Source: CAZODA01 sp964578485
GTDB taxonomy: Bacteria; Bacteroidota; Bacteroidia; Bacteroidales; Marinilabiliaceae
DNA length: 64,000 nucleotides
Direction of reading: 5' to 3'
Assembly: GCA_964578485.1 (NCBI GenBank)
Contig: CAZODA010000010.1
Span: forward strand, 1-64,000
In this document: piece after piece, positions 45,737 through 54,526 of the stretch
Position numbering within the stretch: position 1 is the stretch's first letter
Layout of the letters: every line of letters begins with the position of its first letter
Notes under the pieces: model-generated
What the model was told of the DNA's origin: nothing
The model's input: the letters and a program-made list of their open reading frames with translations, nothing else
The model's database searches: none
Translations under genes and position numbers: made by a program

Positions 45737-47989
45737 ATGAAGTTAAGTAACTACCAAATTATAGACTTTCTTGACTTTGATCCGGAATTTGATGGTACAG
45801 AAGTTTTGTGGAGGGCAATAACACCTGTGAAAATTGAAAGTTATAAGACTGATGTGATAGTGACTATACCCTTTCAGAAGCAGGTGCCGGGTATTGAAAT
45901 CATTCCGGATAGGACAACTGAAGCTGTTAATTATCGACTCCGACTTCGTGCTTATAGCGATAAAATGATCCGCGTGTCGATGGATATGGGAAATGGATTT
46001 CCTGAGGATTCGGAAATGATGGAGTGGCACCCCGCTATGGTCATTGAACCATTATCTATACGAAAGGAGGAAAAGGAATGGCTGGTAGTTGACAGTAATG
46101 GCCTTACTCGTGCTTTGTTTTCTTTTGTTGAAGTAGAGATAGAGCACTGGAGCGACTTGTTACCGGCTCCTGAGCCCACCTTAAATGTTACTTTTTATCC
46201 CGATGGGAAAAATGCAATTCCACTCAGTGCCTATGATCAGTTTTTCCCTGCAAGGCATGAGGCTTTTGCATTGGCTTTTGTGGAAAAAAATGATAAAATA
46301 GATAGAACCACATTTTCTTTGGCTGCCGGTTATGATGAGTGTTTTGCAGGTACCGGAGAGAGATTTACCAAACTCGATTTGTCCGGAAAAACTATGCAAC
46401 TTGTGAATCAAGATGGACAAGGGGTCAATAACAAACGTTGTTATAAAAATGTCCCGTTTTTTCTTTCCAGTAGAATGTATGGGGCTTTTATCCATACTTC
46501 TGCACCAATGAAACTTTCAATTGCTGATCATTCAAGTAAATCAGTTCAGGTGCTTATTGAAGATGCATCAGTGGATTTCTTCCTTATGACCGGTAACGAT
46601 GTTAATGAGCTGTTGTATCAGTATCGTAGTATTACAGGATTTCCAACCATGCCTCCTTTATGGAGTTATGGGGTGTGGATGAGTCGAATGAGCTATTTTT
46701 CTGCCGATGAGGTGAATGATATTTGCGATAGGCTTAGAAAAGAGAATTTCCCCTGTGATGTTATCCATATGGATACCGGATGGTTTAGAACCGACTGGCT
46801 GTGTGAGTGGAAATTTAATCCCGAAAGGTTTCCCAATCCTGTGAAATTTATTTCCAATCTTAAAAAAAAGGGATTTAAAGTCAGTTTGTGGCAAATGCCT
46901 TACATTGCTTCGGAAGCTGAACAGCATGATGAAGCAGTTGCCAATCGATATATTGGTCCTGTTGAAGAGAAACTGCAACAGGGCGGTTCCAATTTCAGCG
47001 CCTTGGATTATGCCGGAACCATCGACTTTACATATCCAAAAGCGGTGAAATGGTATAAAGGACTTTTGAGGGACTTGCTTGAAATGGGAGTTGTTTGTAT
47101 CAAAACAGACTTTGGCGAAAATATTCATCAGAATGCACGGTACCACGGTATGTCTGCCCATCTGTTGAATAATTTGTATGGATTGCTTTATCAAAAAGCA
47201 GCCTATGAAATTACTAAGGAAGTAACAGGTGACGGTATAGTATGGGCCAGAGCCGGATGGGCCGGATGCCAGCGATATCCTGTGCATTGGGGAGGAGATG
47301 CTGCTGCTTCCTGGGAGGGACTGGCAGGTTCATTGAAAGGAGGTTTGCATCTCGGATTATCAGGCTTCGCATTTTGGAGTCACGATGTGCCCGGATTTCA
47401 TGGAGTTCCCAATTTTATGAATTCCATTATACCTGATAAGCTTTATATGAGATGGACACAATTTGGAGTATTTACCTCACATATACGATATCATGGTACC
47501 TCCAAGCGTGAGCCCTACGAATTTCCGGCTATCGCTGATTTGGTGAGAAAGTGGTTCATCCTTCGCTATGCACTAATTCCATATATAGTTAGAGAGAGTG
47601 AAAAGTGTACACAGAATGGGCTGTCGGTATTGCGACCATTGATTTGTCATCATGCTAATGATAGAACTGTATGGCACATCGATGACCAGTATTATTTCGG
47701 AGATTATCTCATAGTGGCTCCTGTGATGAATGATGAAGATGTCAGAGATGTCTATTTACCCGAAGGCGAGTGGATACATTTATTTACCGGAGACCGGTAT
47801 GAAGGAGCAACATGGTTGCAAGCGATGGAGACTCCACTTGAGCAAATGCCTGTTTGGATCAAGAAAGGAACTACATTGCCATTGTATCTTGAGCCTGTCA
47901 GTAATACTGATGAAATGGAAATGGAAAAGGTGCAAAAAGTAGTAATTGATAGTGGCTTTACAGGCATTTTTAATTTGCTGAATCTATAA
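45737..47989 (+). CDS. Cytoplasmic GH31 glycosidase, alpha-xylosidase (YicI) type
   Basis: A 750-residue protein without a signal peptide. GH31 features: the N-terminal beta domain (1-300), the TIM barrel with CDVIHMDTGWF near 345, the nucleophile D458 in IKTDFGE, the acid/base D521 in WGGDAAASWEGL, and HDVPGF near 553. KTDFGE and the WGGD context resemble YicI-type alpha-xylosidases. Because it is intracellular, it must act on a small imported disaccharide or oligosaccharide. In pectin, alpha-xylose occurs as 2-O-methyl-xylose in RG-II. The neighbouring methyltransferase-like gene, 19 bp downstream, makes that link attractive but unproven. Confidence 0.85.
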   Translation: MKLSNYQIIDFLDFDPEFDGTEVLWRAITPVKIESYKTDVIVTIPFQKQVPGIEIIPDRTTEAVNYRLRLRAYSDKMIRVSMDMGNGFPEDSEMMEWHPAMVIEPLSIRKEEKEWLVVDSNGLTRALFSFVEVEIEHWSDLLPAPEPTLNVTFYPDGKNAIPLSAYDQFFPARHEAFALAFVEKNDKIDRTTFSLAAGYDECFAGTGERFTKLDLSGKTMQLVNQDGQGVNNKRCYKNVPFFLSSRMYGAFIHTSAPMKLSIADHSSKSVQVLIEDASVDFFLMTGNDVNELLYQYRSITGFPTMPPLWSYGVWMSRMSYFSADEVNDICDRLRKENFPCDVIHMDTGWFRTDWLCEWKFNPERFPNPVKFISNLKKKGFKVSLWQMPYIASEAEQHDEAVANRYIGPVEEKLQQGGSNFSALDYAGTIDFTYPKAVKWYKGLLRDLLEMGVVCIKTDFGENIHQNARYHGMSAHLLNNLYGLLYQKAAYEITKEVTGDGIVWARAGWAGCQRYPVHWGGDAAASWEGLAGSLKGGLHLGLSGFAFWSHDVPGFHGVPNFMNSIIPDKLYMRWTQFGVFTSHIRYHGTSKREPYEFPAIADLVRKWFILRYALIPYIVRESEKCTQNGLSVLRPLICHHANDRTVWHIDDQYYFGDYLIVAPVMNDEDVRDVYLPEGEWIHLFTGDRYEGATWLQAMETPLEQMPVWIKKGTTLPLYLEPVSNTDEMEMEKVQKVVIDSGFTGIFNLLNL

Positions 47990-48008
47990 TATAAAAAATC
48001 ACTTATAG

Positions 48009-49073
48009 ATGAAAACATGGAAGAAGAATTTTGAGGAGTCTAAAATAAACTATATGAAATGGTGGAATGGTGAGGGATTGGTGATTAGTATGTGGGAACA
48101 CCTGAGTAAAAATGGTCCGGCACATGAAGATGTGCCTCCGCCACCCGAACCTAAAGATTTAGATCAATATTGGTTTGATCCACAGTGGCGGGCTGCTTCT
48201 ATCCATCATCAGCTTTCTCTCAGTTCTTTTAAAGCTGATATTCTTCCTGTAGCCAATACTCATCTCGGACCGGGCTCGCTTGCTGCCGCCCTGGGTGCTG
48301 ATCTGGAGGGAGGAGAGGATACCATTTGGATTCGTCATAACAATGATATTGGTGATGAAGTGGTTTTTAATGAAAAGGGAAAATGGTGGCAGTTGCACCT
48401 AAATTTGTTAAGGGCTTGCAAGTCACTGTCGGATAAGCGTTATTTAGTGGGATGTCCCGATTTGGTGGAAGGTCTCGACACCCTTGCCGGAATGCGTGGA
48501 CCGGAAGCAGTGCTTATGGATATGATGATGAGACCTGAAATATTGGAGGAACAGTTACAAAAGATCAATGATATTTACTTTAGGGCATTTGACCAAATCT
48601 ATGATATTATTAATGTGAACGGGGAAATGGCATTTTGTTATTTTTCGTTGTGGGCCCCCGCTAAAGTATCTAAACTGCAAAGTGATATTTCTTTAATGAT
48701 TTCTGAAGAGGATTTTCGTCGTTTTTCTTTGCCCTATCTTCGGGAACAGTGTCAAAGGCTTGATTATACTCTCTATCATCTTGACGGAGTAGATGCTATG
48801 CGCCATGTAGATGCGCTTTTGGAAATTGAGGAACTAAATGCCATTCAATGGACGCCCGGAGTTGGAGAACCCCAAGGAGGAAACCCGCGGTGGTTTCCTC
48901 TATATAAAAAAATACTGAATGCGGGAAAATCTATTATGCCTTGTTGGGTTGAACCTGAGGAACTCGAGCCTTTGCTGGATCAGGTTGGAAATAAAGGACT
49001 GAACTGCTTGATGCACTTCAAGTCGGAAGAAGATATTGAGAAAACTTTAATTATTGCTGATAAATACAGATGA
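48009..49073 (+). CDS. URO-D superfamily methyltransferase-like protein
   Basis: A 354-residue soluble protein of the uroporphyrinogen-decarboxylase/methyltransferase superfamily, without a signal. It does not look like HemE. The C-terminal half carries H257-L-D-G (YHLDG) where MtaA-type enzymes have the zinc motif H-x-C-G, and C312 (MPCW) and C333 (LNCLMHF) where later Cys ligands sit. Superfamily members move methyl groups between a substrate or thiol and a corrinoid protein; the O-demethylase methyltransferases of acetogens belong here. It is the last gene of the pectin enzyme operon, 19 bp after GH31. A corrinoid protein of the matching type is encoded at 54527-55189. Removal of methyl from a pectin-derived sugar is inferred. 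Confidence 0.75.
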   Translation: MKTWKKNFEESKINYMKWWNGEGLVISMWEHLSKNGPAHEDVPPPPEPKDLDQYWFDPQWRAASIHHQLSLSSFKADILPVANTHLGPGSLAAALGADLEGGEDTIWIRHNNDIGDEVVFNEKGKWWQLHLNLLRACKSLSDKRYLVGCPDLVEGLDTLAGMRGPEAVLMDMMMRPEILEEQLQKINDIYFRAFDQIYDIINVNGEMAFCYFSLWAPAKVSKLQSDISLMISEEDFRRFSLPYLREQCQRLDYTLYHLDGVDAMRHVDALLEIEELNAIQWTPGVGEPQGGNPRWFPLYKKILNAGKSIMPCWVEPEELEPLLDQVGNKGLNCLMHFKSEEDIEKTLIIADKYR

Positions 49074-49213
49074 TGATTGTAATTAACAGATTGAAGATAA
49101 ACACCGGAATACTTGGAATAAAGAAGGCCTATGTTTCAGTAATCACTTAGAATTATGCTGTGTTAGGCAACTATAAATCTTCTGATTAATTTTCTATATA
49201 AAAAGCATTAAAA

Positions 49214-50800
49214 ATGAATAGTTTTCATGAGTATTTTAAGCCTTTGGATCTTTTGATTGTGGTGGTTTACCTTGTTATTCTGGTAGCCATAGGATATTGG
49301 GTTAGTTTCATTAGAAAGAGTGATAAGGAAGGACATTTATTTCTTGCAAATAGAAGCTTGAAATGGAGTAGCATAGGTTTTACGATGTGGGGAACCAATG
49401 TCGGTCCGTCTATGTTGATTGCTTCTGCCAGCATAGGATATACAACAGGAATTGTTGCCGGCAATTTCGGCTGGTATGCATTTATTTTTATATTTCTTCT
49501 TGCTGTTGTATTTGCCCCGAGATATTTAGGAGCTCGAGTGAACACCCTCCCCGAATTTATGGGAAAAAGATTCGGAGATAGTACAGGTAATATTCTTGCT
49601 TGGTATTCCATTGTTACCATATTGATTTCCTGGCTTGCACTAACACTTTTTGCAGGTGGCATCCTGGTATCACAAATTCTTAATTTTCCATTGTGGTTTT
49701 CGGTAATCATACTACTGGTGCTTTCTGCCTTTTTTACAATAGCAGGAGGATTAAAAGCTATTGCCTATACCAACGTTTTTCAAATGTTGCTGCTCATCAT
49801 TGTTTCATTGGTATTAACAGTGGTGGGTATAAGGGCGGTTGGCAGCTTTTCAGAAGTGATGGCTCAAACTCCTCCGGAATATTGGAATATGTTTCGTCCC
49901 TTAGATGATCCTAATTATCCTTGGATTGCTATTATTCTCGGATACCCTGTGATGGGAATATGGTTCTGGTGTACCGATCAATCGATGGTGCAATCGGTGT
50001 TGGGTGCTAAAAACCTAAAACAGGGTCAGTTGGGGGCTAATTTTACAGGATGGCTCAAAATTTTAGATGTAGCTCTTTTTATCATCCCGGGAATTATCTG
50101 TTTTATTTTGTTTCCTGATTTAGCGGATCCCGATGAAGCATATATGACTATGGTAACCAGACTGTTTCCTGTAGGAATGACAGGACTGGTGATGGCCGTC
50201 TTGATTGCAGCTTTGGTGAGTACTATCGATTCTGCATTGAATTCTTTGAGTACTGTATTTACAATGGATATATATGTGAAGAAATACCGGCCGGAAGCTA
50301 ATAATTCCGAGATTATTAAAATCGGACGTATCGTTACATTGGCCGGAGCTGTACTGGCTGTTCTTATTACTTTAGCTATCAATAGTATTAAAGGATTGAA
50401 TCTTTTTGATATTTTTCAGTCTGTGTTGAGCTTTCTGGCACCACCGATGGCGGTCGTCTTTTTGTATGGAGTGTTATGGAAAAAGATGACCACTCGAGCC
50501 GCAAATATAACCCTATCGCTGGGAACATTTATTAGTATAGGTACAGGAATATTATATTTGTGGGTGTTTCCGGCAGAAAATTATACCTTCTGGCCCCATT
50601 TTCTCTTACTCTCCTTTTTTCTTTTTGTGCTGCTCTCAATCATAGCAATTTTGGTTTCATGGATCGATAAGAGTGCCTCAGGACCATCCATTCCCATGGA
50701 AATAGAAAAATTACCCAAACCGGGCAAAATTCAATGGCTGTTATGGGGAGCCTTATTCATTGTAATGATAGGCTTGTATATTTATTTTAATGGTTATTAA
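49214..50800 (+). CDS. Sodium:solute symporter (SSS family), first copy
   Basis: A 528-residue membrane protein with 13-14 hydrophobic segments. SSS features include GTNVGPSMLIASAS near residue 60, TIAGGLKAIAYTNVFQ near 180 and DSALNSLSTVFTMDIY near 340. It imports a solute with Na+, probably a monosaccharide or uronate freed in the periplasm. It lies 140 bp after the methyltransferase-like gene with no terminator between, so it may be in the same unit. The substrate cannot be read from the sequence. Confidence 0.88.
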   Translation: MNSFHEYFKPLDLLIVVVYLVILVAIGYWVSFIRKSDKEGHLFLANRSLKWSSIGFTMWGTNVGPSMLIASASIGYTTGIVAGNFGWYAFIFIFLLAVVFAPRYLGARVNTLPEFMGKRFGDSTGNILAWYSIVTILISWLALTLFAGGILVSQILNFPLWFSVIILLVLSAFFTIAGGLKAIAYTNVFQMLLLIIVSLVLTVVGIRAVGSFSEVMAQTPPEYWNMFRPLDDPNYPWIAIILGYPVMGIWFWCTDQSMVQSVLGAKNLKQGQLGANFTGWLKILDVALFIIPGIICFILFPDLADPDEAYMTMVTRLFPVGMTGLVMAVLIAALVSTIDSALNSLSTVFTMDIYVKKYRPEANNSEIIKIGRIVTLAGAVLAVLITLAINSIKGLNLFDIFQSVLSFLAPPMAVVFLYGVLWKKMTTRAANITLSLGTFISIGTGILYLWVFPAENYTFWPHFLLLSFFLFVLLSIIAILVSWIDKSASGPSIPMEIEKLPKPGKIQWLLWGALFIVMIGLYIYFNGY

Positions 50801-50919
50801 AAGTTGGATGCAAGCAAAGAGTATAGTAAGTGGAATTAAAAAAAACGATAAAATTTTTACCCCTGCTAAAGTATGCAAGCAGTTTTTGAAGTTAATGTAA
50901 TATAGATGATTGTAATAGT

Positions 50920-52422
50920 ATGAATTTACCTCTAATAGATCTGATAATTTTTTTGGTTTACATGTCTGGCATTGTGCTGTTTGGCAGCCTCTTTTATTTT
51001 CGAAATAAAAGTCCGGAACAATATACAACAGGAGGGGGAAAACTTCCTTCCTGGATAGTGGGGATGTCGTTTTTTGCCACTTATGTCAGTAGTATCAGCT
51101 TCTTAGCTTTACCGGGAAATGCCTATCAAAGCAATTGGAATGCCTATGTTTTTAGTTTGTCTATTCCAATTGCTACATTTTTTGCTGTTAAATTTTTTGT
51201 GCCTTTGTATCGAAGCCTTAATAGCATTTCGGCATATAACTACCTGGAAACTCGCTTCGGACCTTGGGCCAGAACTTATGCTTCTTTGTGCTATATATTG
51301 ACGCAGCTGATGCGAACAGGATCGATTCTTTATTTATTGGCACTTCCTTTGAATGCTCTTTTTGGATGGAGTGTGGGTTTAATTATTGTGGTAACCGGAG
51401 CTTCGATTATTTTTTATTCAATGTTGGGAGGTATTCAGGCGGTGATCTGGACCGATGCCATACAGGCAATCGTTCTGATTGTTGGAGCTATTGTTTGCAT
51501 AGTTATAATAATGTTTCAGATACCCGGAGGCTTTGCAACTATTGTTGATATCGGAATAGCCGAAAATAAATTCAGCCTTGGCAGTTTTGGACTTAGTGTT
51601 TCGGAATCCACTTTTTGGCTTATGATTATCTATGGCTTATTTATCAATCTTCAAAATTATGGGATTGATCAAAACTATGTGCAACGTTATATGACTACCA
51701 AATCATTAAAGGGAGCAAAAACTTCGGCCATGCTGGGATCACTGATGTATATTCCTGTGTCCCTGATGTTTTTCTTTATTGGAACTGCCTTGTTTGCATA
51801 TTACAGAGCATCACCCGGTCTGCTTCCTCAAGAGTTGATGCATTTGGATGCTGCTGATCGGGTATTTCCCCATTTTATTGTTCATGAATTGCCGGTAGGC
51901 GTCACCGGTCTCCTCATCGCCTCTATATTTGCTGCAGGTATGAGTACCATATCCACTAGTATTAATGGAACAGCTACTATTGTTTTGACTGATTATTACA
52001 AACGCTATTTTCAGAAAAATAAGAGCGAACGCTCATCTATGAGAGTCCTCTATATTGCCTCTTCCGTTTTTGGAGTTCTTGGGGTGGGAGTGGCTCTCGC
52101 TATGATTGGAGTTAAAAGTGCTCTGGATACTTGGTGGATGTTGGCTTCTATTTTTAGTGGAGGTATGTTAGGACTGTTTTTGCTCGGCTTTATGGTAAAA
52201 AAAGCAAAAAAAATGAGTGCCGCTATTGGAGTGACAGTGGGAGTACTTGTAATATTTTGGCTGAGCATATCACCAATATGGTTTACAGATGGTATTTGGC
52301 TCCGGTTAAAAAGCCCTTTCCATGCCAACTTGACCATCGTTATTGGAACTACTGTGATTTTCTTAGTGGGCTTTTTAGTTACTATCTGCTGCAAGCCAAC
52401 AAAGCGAGTTCTTGAATTTTAG
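50920..52422 (+). CDS. Sodium:solute symporter (SSS family), second copy
   Basis: A 500-residue protein with about 13 membrane segments. Family features include TTGGGKLPSWIVGMSFFATYVSSISFLALPG near the start, SMLGGIQAVIWTDAIQ near 170 and AAGMSTISTSINGTATIVLTDYY near 345. It differs clearly from the preceding symporter, so the pair is not a simple tandem duplication and probably imports a different product. Gap 119 bp; same strand. Confidence 0.88.
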   Translation: MNLPLIDLIIFLVYMSGIVLFGSLFYFRNKSPEQYTTGGGKLPSWIVGMSFFATYVSSISFLALPGNAYQSNWNAYVFSLSIPIATFFAVKFFVPLYRSLNSISAYNYLETRFGPWARTYASLCYILTQLMRTGSILYLLALPLNALFGWSVGLIIVVTGASIIFYSMLGGIQAVIWTDAIQAIVLIVGAIVCIVIIMFQIPGGFATIVDIGIAENKFSLGSFGLSVSESTFWLMIIYGLFINLQNYGIDQNYVQRYMTTKSLKGAKTSAMLGSLMYIPVSLMFFFIGTALFAYYRASPGLLPQELMHLDAADRVFPHFIVHELPVGVTGLLIASIFAAGMSTISTSINGTATIVLTDYYKRYFQKNKSERSSMRVLYIASSVFGVLGVGVALAMIGVKSALDTWWMLASIFSGGMLGLFLLGFMVKKAKKMSAAIGVTVGVLVIFWLSISPIWFTDGIWLRLKSPFHANLTIVIGTTVIFLVGFLVTICCKPTKRVLEF

Positions 52423-52436
52423 ATAAAATTCTTCTT

Positions 52437-52460
52437 CTAAATACTTTGAGAAATATTTAG
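52437..52460. terminator. Hairpin after the second symporter gene
   Basis: CTAAATA...TATTTAG arms with an inner TT/AA pair form a 10-bp stem with one mismatch, 15 bp after the stop codon. There is no clear U-tract, so terminator function is uncertain. Confidence 0.35.
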
Positions 52461-52653
52461 GGATGCATGTGTATATCTGTCAACTAAAAATAGTGTAGTT
52501 CAAAATAGGACAGACTGTTAGGGCAATTGCCAAAACACTAAATTATACGAATTATCTATGTTCTTATAGCATAATTAAAATAGATAGTCATACTAAATCA
52601 GATAAATTGTATGAATTAACTGTGTTTTTAATTCAGCATATTTGTTATGAATA

Positions 52654-54282
52654 ATGATAATGAAATATACCATGACAAATTTTATAAAAAATCGTTTTAG
52701 TAAAATGGCTTCCCAAAATTTTTCAACAATCTTATTGGCTGTTGTTATTGCTTTAATGTCAAATTTTAAATTAATAGCACAAAACCGACCACTTGTTGAT
52801 GTGCCTTATGAAATTGCACCTTTGCATGCTCCTTTTGAAATGCCGGAATTGAAAAGAGTGGAAGTGCCCGATATTGAATTTAATATACGTGATTACGGTG
52901 CACAAGAAACAGGTAAAGAAAGAAAAATTAAATGTACCGATGCTATACATAAAGCTATTGATGCAGCTTTTCAAGCCGGTGGTGGAAAAGTTATTATACC
53001 TGCAGGAGAGTGGCTTACAGGTCCTATCCATTTATTGAGTAATTTGAATTTGCATGTTGAAGAAGGTGCCACAGTTTATTTCAGTGAAGATAAGGAAGAT
53101 TATCTGCCTGTTGTTATTCAACGTCATGAAGGCGTGGAAGCATATAATTATTCTCCTTTAATATATGCCTATAAGGTGAAAAATGTTTCTGTAACCGGTA
53201 AAGGTGTATTCGAAGGTCAGTCGGAACACTGGATGAAATGGGGTGTTGTTCAATCTCGTGCTGATGCTACCAAAGTTCCGCTTTCAAGGAGGGTTAATTT
53301 TGGTAAAGGTTCAGGAACTGAGGGAATGCGTCCGAATTTTCTTGTATTCTGGAAATCTGAAGATATTTTAATTGAAGATATTACCCTTAACGACAGCCCG
53401 ATGTGGAACATCCACCTTGTTTACAGTAAGCGTGCTATTGTACGAGGTGTTACAGTAAACAGTCTCGACAGTCATAATGGTGATGGAGTGGTACTTGATT
53501 CATCCAGTGACATTCTCCTGGAGTATAATACACTAAGAACAGGAGATGATGCTGTTGTTATTAAATCAGGATTTAATGAAGAAGGTTTGCAAATAAATAT
53601 TCCAACCGAAAATGTAATTGTAAGAAATTATCAAGCTTATGATGTCCGAACAGGTAGCGGGGGAGTAGTATTTGGAAGTGAAACATCAGGAGGAATCAGA
53701 AATATTTATGTTCATGATGCGTATTTTGAAGGATGCGACAGAGGAATACGCTTTAAAACAGCACGTGGAAGAGGAAATGTTATTGAAAATATCTATGTGA
53801 AAAACATTAAATTAAAAGATATAAAATATGAATCGATAAATATTAATACTTTCTATACCGGTTCAGGTGTTGGACCTTCACCTTTAGTTAGAAATATTGA
53901 AATTAGCAATATTGAAATTGATGGAGTTGCAAATGCATTAGTCCTGATAGGCTTGCCGGAAAAATGGCTGGAAGATATTAAATTCGAAAATATTAAGATT
54001 GTTAATGCACGTGAAGGAATTCGACTTAATAGGGTGAAAAACCTAAATATGAAAAATATTGAAGTTGAATCAGAGAAAAGAGCATTAATTGCACAGGACG
54101 TATTTGAATTATACCTTTCAAATATAAAATTGAAAGATAAAGAAAAAGGAGCTCCCTTCTTATTAAAAGGAACAGACTCAGGAGTAGTAGTAATGCCTAA
54201 TTATAAAAAAGGAATGGTTGAGTTTGGACCGGGAGTTAATGAAAATGCAATACGCTCAGAATTACCCTCAGCAGCATGGTGA
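52654..54282 (+). CDS. GH28 glycosidase (polygalacturonase/rhamnogalacturonase family)
   Basis: A 542-residue secreted beta-helix (hydrophobic signal about 24-45, cleaved near LIAQ). The active-site stretches are NGDGVVLDSS near residue 275, TGDDAVVIKSG near 296, GSGGVVFGSETSGG near 335 and RFKTARGRGN near 365. The NTDG motif has become NGDG, and the G-H-G His is Ser, so it is not a classical endo-polygalacturonase. Starts at 52660 or 52672 are also possible. It is separated from the symporters by 231 bp and followed by a good terminator, so it is probably a single-gene unit. Confidence 0.85.
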   Translation: MIMKYTMTNFIKNRFSKMASQNFSTILLAVVIALMSNFKLIAQNRPLVDVPYEIAPLHAPFEMPELKRVEVPDIEFNIRDYGAQETGKERKIKCTDAIHKAIDAAFQAGGGKVIIPAGEWLTGPIHLLSNLNLHVEEGATVYFSEDKEDYLPVVIQRHEGVEAYNYSPLIYAYKVKNVSVTGKGVFEGQSEHWMKWGVVQSRADATKVPLSRRVNFGKGSGTEGMRPNFLVFWKSEDILIEDITLNDSPMWNIHLVYSKRAIVRGVTVNSLDSHNGDGVVLDSSSDILLEYNTLRTGDDAVVIKSGFNEEGLQINIPTENVIVRNYQAYDVRTGSGGVVFGSETSGGIRNIYVHDAYFEGCDRGIRFKTARGRGNVIENIYVKNIKLKDIKYESININTFYTGSGVGPSPLVRNIEISNIEIDGVANALVLIGLPEKWLEDIKFENIKIVNAREGIRLNRVKNLNMKNIEVESEKRALIAQDVFELYLSNIKLKDKEKGAPFLLKGTDSGVVVMPNYKKGMVEFGPGVNENAIRSELPSAAW

Positions 54283-54344
54283 TGAAATATAAGTGACAGA
54301 AAACTTTAGTTTTGCTTTTTTTCATAGTTCTCAATATACAAACG

Positions 54345-54383
54345 AAAAAAGGAGCTTTTCTTAACAGAATCGCTCCTTTTTTT
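54345..54383 (+). terminator. Rho-independent terminator after GH28
   Basis: AAAAAAGGAGC pairs with GCTCCTTTTTT (54372-54382) around a 16-nt loop, and a T run follows. The A run before the stem would allow it to work in both directions. Confidence 0.8.
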
Positions 54384-54392
54384 AATTAAGAA

Positions 54393-54453
54393 ACGCACGG
54401 AGAGATGCACGTTGAGACGCACGTTGTTGAGACGCACGGCCGTGCGTCTCAAC
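54393..54453. repeat. GAGACGCACG repeats ending in a perfect 28-bp palindrome
   Basis: Bases 54426-54439 are the exact reverse complement of 54440-54453 (GTTGAGACGCACGG and CCGTGCGTCTCAAC). Upstream lie two degenerate partial copies (ATGCACGTTGAGACGCACGTT). The GC content contrasts with the surroundings. It is a REP-like dispersed element between the GH28 and corrinoid genes, different in sequence from the palindrome at 287-342. Confidence 0.85.
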
Positions 54454-54526
54454 TAATATCTGTTAAAAAAGAAGTTTTTATAAAGAAAAAATGTAAATTT
54501 AACGGCTGTAAAAAGAATGAGAAATT

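Noticed and set aside
46658..47287. 209-codon minus-strand frame inside GH31
   Set aside because: Exact antisense shadow of a conserved GH31 coding region; no independent support.
48009..49073. Annotation as HemE uroporphyrinogen decarboxylase
   Set aside because: It is in a pectin operon, lacks recognisable HemE N-terminal signatures and has an MtaA-like C-terminal metal motif variant.
54283..54526. Cobalamin riboswitch before the corrinoid gene
   Set aside because: No B12-box-like sequence; the spacer is filled by a terminator and the palindromic repeat.
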